Translations under genes and position numbers: made by a program
From: Pseudomonadota bacterium
GTDB lineage: Bacteria; Pseudomonadota; Gammaproteobacteria; Enterobacterales; Enterobacteriaceae
DNA: 9,258 nt
Reading direction: 5' to 3'
NCBI GenBank assembly: GCA_023454395.1
Contig: JAEYFY010000426.1
Span: 1-9,258, forward strand
Shown: piece after piece, positions 5,847 through 9,258 of the stretch
How the letters are laid out: each line of letters starts with the position of its first letter
Numbering within the stretch: position 1 is the stretch's first letter
Notes under the pieces: model-generated
Database searches by the model: none
What the model saw: only the letters and a program-made list of their open reading frames with translations
Told to the model about the DNA's origin: nothing

Positions 5847-8279
5847 TTATTGGCTATATTTTTTCACTCGCCGAGTCGGTGCCGTATTTGCTGGATCATC
5901 AGGCCATAAATGCTTGGGATAGCGCCCTTTCATCTCTTTTTGTACCTCTTTATAGCTTCCAGCCCAAAATGTTGCCAAATCTTGCGTTTTTTGGATAGGA
6001 CGATGGGCTGGTGACAATAATTCCATGATCACAGGCAATTGACCATTCGCAATAATAGGGCTTTGTTGTTCGCCATAAACTTCTTGAATACGAATAGCAA
6101 TCACAGGTGGCAATACCAAATCATAATTGATAATCACTTTTGTACCTGTCGGCGCCAAATAATGCGTCGGAAATAAGCTTTGAAGCAACTGATTTTCATG
6201 CCATGTTAATTGATTTTTAATAATCGTATTAATATCAATTTGTTGTAATGCTTTTAATGTCTGAACTTCTCCAAGTTCAGGCAAAAGCCATGTTTCTAAA
6301 GTTTCAAGTAACACAGCTTCGGCTAAATCAGGTAATAAGACCTCAGGACACCACTTTTTCGCTAAAGCCAAACGAATAAAAAGCTGTTGAGTCTCTTCAC
6401 TCAGAGCTAAAGCATTTAAACCGTTATCTCTCAGCCAATTTAATAATGCTTGTTGCATTTGCTGTTTATTGGGTTTGTCTAATTGGCGCTGGCTTATGGT
6501 TAATCGCCCTAATTGGCGTTGTTGCCATGCAACCAATGTACCCCGTTTTTCATCCCATTCAACCGTGGTATTATTTTCAATTAGCTCAGGAAAAGTAGCT
6601 GATATTTCATCAATATCAATAGGTAGAGCCAATAAAATGCGCACATCAGCATAATGTGCATTTTGTAGTAATAATGGCGCTAAGATCCACGGTGTATAAC
6701 TTATTGAGTGCCTGTCATCCATCATTGCACCTTGCCCATTTGCTAAACGAAAACGTCCTTGATTATCACGATTTTTAGCAATCCTATCAGGAAATCCAAC
6801 GGCTAATAATAAACCTAACAATTCAGGGCAGAACATCCCTTTACCATTTTGAGAAAGCTGTTTTTCACGTCGCAACCAAAAGGTGTTTTTTTGTTGAGCA
6901 ATCCACTCTAGATTAATTTCTTGTCCTCGCGGTGGCTCTTCTAAAATTGCACATAAACGTGCAGCCGTCGCAAAATGATTATCACTTTGCTCACTTGCAT
7001 AATCCAAAATTGCCGCTAATCGAGGCTCTATACCCCATTGCGCCATGCGTGAACCTCGTGGGGTTAATCCACCTTGTTTATCTATCGCACCTAAACGATG
7101 CAATAAGTCTTTAGCGGCATGTAATGCTTGTGGTGTTGGTGTATCCAACCAACTCAATTGATTAATGTCACGACATCCCCACTGCAAAACAGAAAGCCAC
7201 AACGACGATAAATCACTAGCTAAAATTTCGGGTATTTGGTGAGAAGCAACGCGCTCGGCCTGTTCTTGGCTTATTAAATGCCAGCAAATGCCTGCCTCAA
7301 GACGCCCTGCTCGTCCCGCTCTTTGTGTTTGTGATGATTGACTAATTCTTTGACGCAATAAACTAGTGACACCACTTTTCAAATCAAATTGAGCGCGTTT
7401 TTCAATAGCACTATCAAGGACTAAACGAATTCCTTCAATAGTAAGACTCGTTTCTGCGATATTGGTCGCAAGAACGACTTTCCGATAACCTTTTTCAGTC
7501 GGTTCAATCGCTTTTTGTTGCTCAGCCAATGAAAGCGCACCATAAAGAGGAAATAACAAAACATTGTCATCCACTTTATCTTTTAGAATATCTGCAACAC
7601 GCACGATTTCGGCACTACCCGGCAAGAATATCAACATAGAGCCAGCTTCTTGCGCCAACAATCGCAATGCCATGGTGGCAATCTCTTGTTCAAAGGGTTG
7701 ATGCGGATTGATAGGAAAATAAGCTCTTTCGACGGGATAACTACGACCTTCGGCGCTGATCATAGGTGCATCAGGCAATAATGCCGTGAGCTTTTGATTA
7801 TCCAATGTTGCGGACATAATCAAAACACGCAAATCATCACGTAATCCCATCTGTACATCGAGCAATAGCGCCAGCGCTAAATCCGCTTGTAAACTGCGTT
7901 CATGAAATTCATCTAAAATCACAAGGCTTACACCAGCCAACTCAGGATCTTGCTGTAACATCCGGTTTAATACCCCTTCTGTTACCACTTCAAGTCGAGT
8001 TTTTGAGCTAACTTTGCTTTCCGCTTTCATTCGATAACCCACGGTATTACCAACTTCTTCATTTAGTTGATTGGCTAAACGATAAGCAATACTTTTGGCA
8101 GCAATTCGTCTTGGCTCTAATAAAATAATTTTGCCATCAAAAAGGTTCTGCTGAAGTAAATAGAGGGGAAGCGCCGTTGATTTACCTGCACCTGTGGGTG
8201 CATGAAGCAAAACTTGTGGGAATTGTTTTAACGCAGTAACGATATTTTTTGTTACATCAAAGATTGGCAATAAATGCAC
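5847..8279 (-). CDS. hrpB: ATP-dependent RNA helicase HrpB (DEAH family)
   Basis: This is a superfamily 2 DEAH/RHA-type helicase whose physiological role in bacteria is poorly defined. Numbered from the upstream ATG at 8297, motifs are Walker A APTGAGKST (33-41), DEFH (129-132), SAT (162-164), ATNIAETSLTI (277-287) and the arginine-finger motif QRAGRAGR (325-332). Helicase-associated and HrpB C-terminal domains follow, ending in KGRYPKHLWPDDP. Length is about 810, the family norm. I chose GTG 8279-8277 over ATG 8297. GGAG (8288-8285) sits 5 nt before the GTG, whereas the ATG has no SD and would have a leader of only about 12 nt from the candidate extended -10. The GTG start also aligns with E. 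coli HrpB (three residues before the shared LP). If ATG 8297 is used, six residues are added. It is transcribed divergently from sfsA and precedes mrcB, as in E. coli. Confidence 0.95.
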   Translation of the reverse strand: MHLLPIFDVTKNIVTALKQFPQVLLHAPTGAGKSTALPLYLLQQNLFDGKIILLEPRRIAAKSIAYRLANQLNEEVGNTVGYRMKAESKVSSKTRLEVVTEGVLNRMLQQDPELAGVSLVILDEFHERSLQADLALALLLDVQMGLRDDLRVLIMSATLDNQKLTALLPDAPMISAEGRSYPVERAYFPINPHQPFEQEIATMALRLLAQEAGSMLIFLPGSAEIVRVADILKDKVDDNVLLFPLYGALSLAEQQKAIEPTEKGYRKVVLATNIAETSLTIEGIRLVLDSAIEKRAQFDLKSGVTSLLRQRISQSSQTQRAGRAGRLEAGICWHLISQEQAERVASHQIPEILASDLSSLWLSVLQWGCRDINQLSWLDTPTPQALHAAKDLLHRLGAIDKQGGLTPRGSRMAQWGIEPRLAAILDYASEQSDNHFATAARLCAILEEPPRGQEINLEWIAQQKNTFWLRREKQLSQNGKGMFCPELLGLLLAVGFPDRIAKNRDNQGRFRLANGQGAMMDDRHSISYTPWILAPLLLQNAHYADVRILLALPIDIDEISATFPELIENNTTVEWDEKRGTLVAWQQRQLGRLTISQRQLDKPNKQQMQQALLNWLRDNGLNALALSEETQQLFIRLALAKKWCPEVLLPDLAEAVLLETLETWLLPELGEVQTLKALQQIDINTIIKNQLTWHENQLLQSLFPTHYLAPTGTKVIINYDLVLPPVIAIRIQEVYGEQQSPIIANGQLPVIMELLSPAHRPIQKTQDLATFWAGSYKEVQKEMKGRYPKHLWPDDPANTAPTRRVKKYSQ

Positions 8280-8288
8280 ACAGGCTCC
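8277..8288 (-). promoter_or_regulatory. Ribosome binding site that decides the hrpB start (GTG)
   Basis: On the - strand GGAG (8288-8285) is followed after CCTGT by GTG (8279-8277). The alternative ATG at 8297-8295 is preceded by AAAAAAGTTA, which has no SD match. Confidence 0.6.
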
Positions 8289-8310
8289 ATGGCTCATTAA
8301 CTTTTTTGGC

Positions 8311-8339
8311 TAGGCATTGTAGCATTAGCGCTTTATTAA
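8311..8339 (+). promoter_or_regulatory. Weak candidate promoter for sfsA
   Basis: TAGGCA (8311-8316, 4 of 6) and TATTAA (8334-8339, 4 of 6) are 17 bp apart. Transcription would start near 8346, leaving a leader of about 19 nt with GGAG at 8356-8359. It overlaps the divergent hrpB -10, so the two polymerases would compete. Confidence 0.3.
8316..8324 (-). promoter_or_regulatory. Extended -10 promoter candidate for hrpB
   Basis: The - strand reads TGCTACAAT, a TGn extension plus TACAAT (5 of 6 matches to TATAAT). No good -35 lies 16-18 bp upstream, which is common for extended -10 promoters. Transcription would start near 8309, about 30 nt before the GTG start. Confidence 0.4.
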
Positions 8340-8364
8340 AGGTCGTATTTTCATCGGAGTCATT

Positions 8365-9075
8365 ATGAAATTTGAGCAACCGCTACAATCCGCCACTTTA
8401 CTAAAACGATATAAGCGTTTTTTAGCAGACGTTGTCACCCCAAATGGGGAAGAATTCACGCTCCATTGCGCCAACACAGGAGCAATGACGGGATGTGCGA
8501 CGCCCGGTGATACAGTTTGGTACTCCACCTCTTCAAACGCAAAAAGAAAATACCCGCACAGTTGGGAACTAACTCAAACTCAAACCGATGATTGGATTTG
8601 TGTAAATACCTTAAGAGCGAATGGGATTATAGCTGATGCTATTGAGGCGGGTGATATTCCAGAATTATCTGAGTATGACGAGATAAAACGAGAAGTGAAA
8701 TACGGTAGTGAGAACAGTCGTATTGACATTTTACTTAAATCAAATCATAAAGTTGACTGTTATATTGAAGTGAAGTCAGTCACCTTACTCGACAACGGTA
8801 TGGGCTATTTCCCTGATGCAAAGACAGAACGAGGTCAGAAACATCTTCGAGAGTTGACCGCTATCGCAAAATTGGGTTTAAGGGCTGTCTTATTCTACGC
8901 AGTTCCCCATACTGGGATTACGGAAGTGACTGTTGCTAAAGAGATTGACCCTAACTATGCTTCACTGCTAAAAGATGCAAGTGATGCAGGGGTTGAAATC
9001 TTGTGTTATCGCATCAATATTAGTGAATACAATTTAACAATTGGACAGCAATTACCTTTTATTTCAAATGGTTAA
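8365..9075 (+). CDS. sfsA: SfsA family protein, DNA/RNA nuclease-fold
   Basis: The protein has 236 residues (E. coli SfsA 234) and strong similarity along its length. SfsA was named for stimulating maltose/sugar fermentation in E. coli and was reported to bind DNA; later family annotation places it among PD-(D/E)xK nuclease folds. An N-terminal OB-like part contains [15 protein letters not shown] (35-49). The C-terminal part shows SENSRID (115-121, Asp121) and YIEVKSVTL (133-141, Glu135 and Lys137), fitting a D...ExK active site, then [16 protein letters not shown] (149-164). The start ATG at 8365 has GGAG at 8356-8359 with a 5-nt gap. It diverges from hrpB across 67-85 bp depending on the hrpB start; E. 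coli has thpR at this spot, missing here. The biological role remains uncertain. Confidence 0.95.
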   Translation: MKFEQPLQSATLLKRYKRFLADVVTPNGEEFTLHCANTGAMTGCATPGDTVWYSTSSNAKRKYPHSWELTQTQTDDWICVNTLRANGIIADAIEAGDIPELSEYDEIKREVKYGSENSRIDILLKSNHKVDCYIEVKSVTLLDNGMGYFPDAKTERGQKHLRELTAIAKLGLRAVLFYAVPHTGITEVTVAKEIDPNYASLLKDASDAGVEILCYRINISEYNLTIGQQLPFISNG

Positions 9076-9090
9076 TTGATTTTCATGGCT

Positions 9091-9124
9091 TTAGTTAAGT
9101 ATTAGTTAAGTATTTTTTAACTAA
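9091..9124. promoter_or_regulatory. GTTAA direct repeats 11 bp apart plus inverted copy; ArcA-like site
   Basis: The 11-bp word TTAGTTAAGTA occurs twice in tandem (9091-9101, 9102-9112). This places GTTAA at 9094-9098 and 9105-9109, one helical turn apart. Positions 9094-9108 match 11 of 15 bases of the ArcA consensus GTTAATTAAATGTTA. TTAGTTAA (9102-9109) also has an inverted partner TTAACTAA (9117-9124), which could form a weak A+T hairpin. A regulator site for the downstream gene (probably dksA) is inferred; a chance A+T repeat is possible. Confidence 0.35.
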
Positions 9125-9155
9125 AAAGGGACATTTACTTGCGTGCCTTCACACC

Positions 9156-9212
9156 ATGAGAAAACTTATTAAAGGAATAATTGCTATCCTCGCGGGCATC
9201 TGCTATTTATAG
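9156..9212 (+). CDS. Possible 18-residue hydrophobic leader peptide
   Basis: The frame ATG at 9156 to TAG at 9210 encodes MRKLIKGIIAILAGICYL: two basic residues near the start, then a hydrophobic stretch with five Ile and three Leu. Its stop codon falls inside the hairpin at 9202-9213. There is no Shine-Dalgarno sequence in front of it (ACTTGCGTGCCTTCACACC), which argues against efficient translation. Listed as a tentative small ORF only. Confidence 0.15.
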   Translation: MRKLIKGIIAILAGICYL

Positions 9213-9225
9213 CGCCCTATTTTTT
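9194..9225 (+). terminator. Terminator-like bulged hairpin after sfsA
   Basis: GGGC (9194-9197) pairs with GCCC (9214-9217). After an unpaired ATCT, GCTA (9202-9205) pairs with TAGC (9210-9213) around a TTTA loop. The stem is followed at once by TATTTTTT (9218-9225). It could end sfsA transcripts or act as a partial terminator in a leader for the next gene. Stability is modest because of the bulge. A second small hairpin follows (CCTTC 9228-9232 with GAAGG 9240-9244), with no T-run after it. Confidence 0.4.
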
Positions 9226-9258
9226 CCCCTTCCTGTTTTGAAGGTGGGGATTATTCAG

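Noticed and set aside
5674..5922. 82-residue + frame spanning the mrcB-hrpB gap
   Set aside because: Both ends overlap well-supported genes on the other strand, composition is not protein-like and there is no convincing SD.
8325..8528. 67-residue - strand frame at the sfsA start
   Set aside because: It is antisense to the conserved N-terminus of sfsA and has no independent support.

Overview
The window looks like chromosome from a gamma-proteobacterium of the order Enterobacterales. The low-to-moderate G+C coding, together with hemL, mrcB, hrpB and sfsA proteins that closely resemble E. coli's, suggests the Morganellaceae (Proteus/Providencia-like). The family call is inference; the order-level call is firm. 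Gene order follows the E. coli region hemL ... mrcB-hrpB ... sfsA-(dksA), with two differences. The fhuACDB block that separates mrcB from hemL in E. coli is absent, and no thpR (ligT) gene lies between hrpB and sfsA.

Layout, left to right. (1) 1-1361: hemL (+), with a candidate sigma-70 promoter and a strong intrinsic terminator built on a perfect 40-bp palindrome. (2) 1420-3338: an A+T-rich three-gene operon on the + strand encoding a HipBST-type tripartite toxin-antitoxin system: DNA-binding HipB, small antitoxin HipS and Ser/Thr kinase toxin HipT. Four TATC-N6-GATA operators precede or overlap hipB, spaced 71, 71 and 72 bp apart and embedded in a diverged 71-bp tandem duplication. (3) 3346-3377: a terminator shared by the convergent hipT and mrcB. 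(4) 3397-8297: hrpB (DEAH-box helicase) then mrcB (PBP1B) on the - strand, separated by a leader with a hairpin and a possible mini-ORF overlapping the mrcB start. (5) 8298-8364: a compact divergent promoter region. (6) 8365-9075: sfsA (+). (7) 9076-9258: a structured intergenic tail, probably leading to dksA outside the window, with GTTAA direct repeats 11 bp apart and a bulged hairpin followed by a T-run.

The housekeeping genes serve tetrapyrrole synthesis (hemL), septal and lateral wall peptidoglycan synthesis (mrcB), an RNA-helicase function of unclear role (hrpB) and a poorly understood nucleic-acid-binding/nuclease-fold protein (sfsA). They have no obvious common pathway. The accessory part is hipBST. 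In the characterised E. coli O127 system HipT phosphorylates tryptophanyl-tRNA synthetase, HipS inhibits HipT, and HipB augments inhibition and binds the operators. The residues that matter in that system (a Ser-Ile-Ser pair in the HipT Gly-rich loop, a Trp at HipS position 65) are present here. The most unusual feature is the evenly phased operator array, with the last operator covering the hipB start codon.
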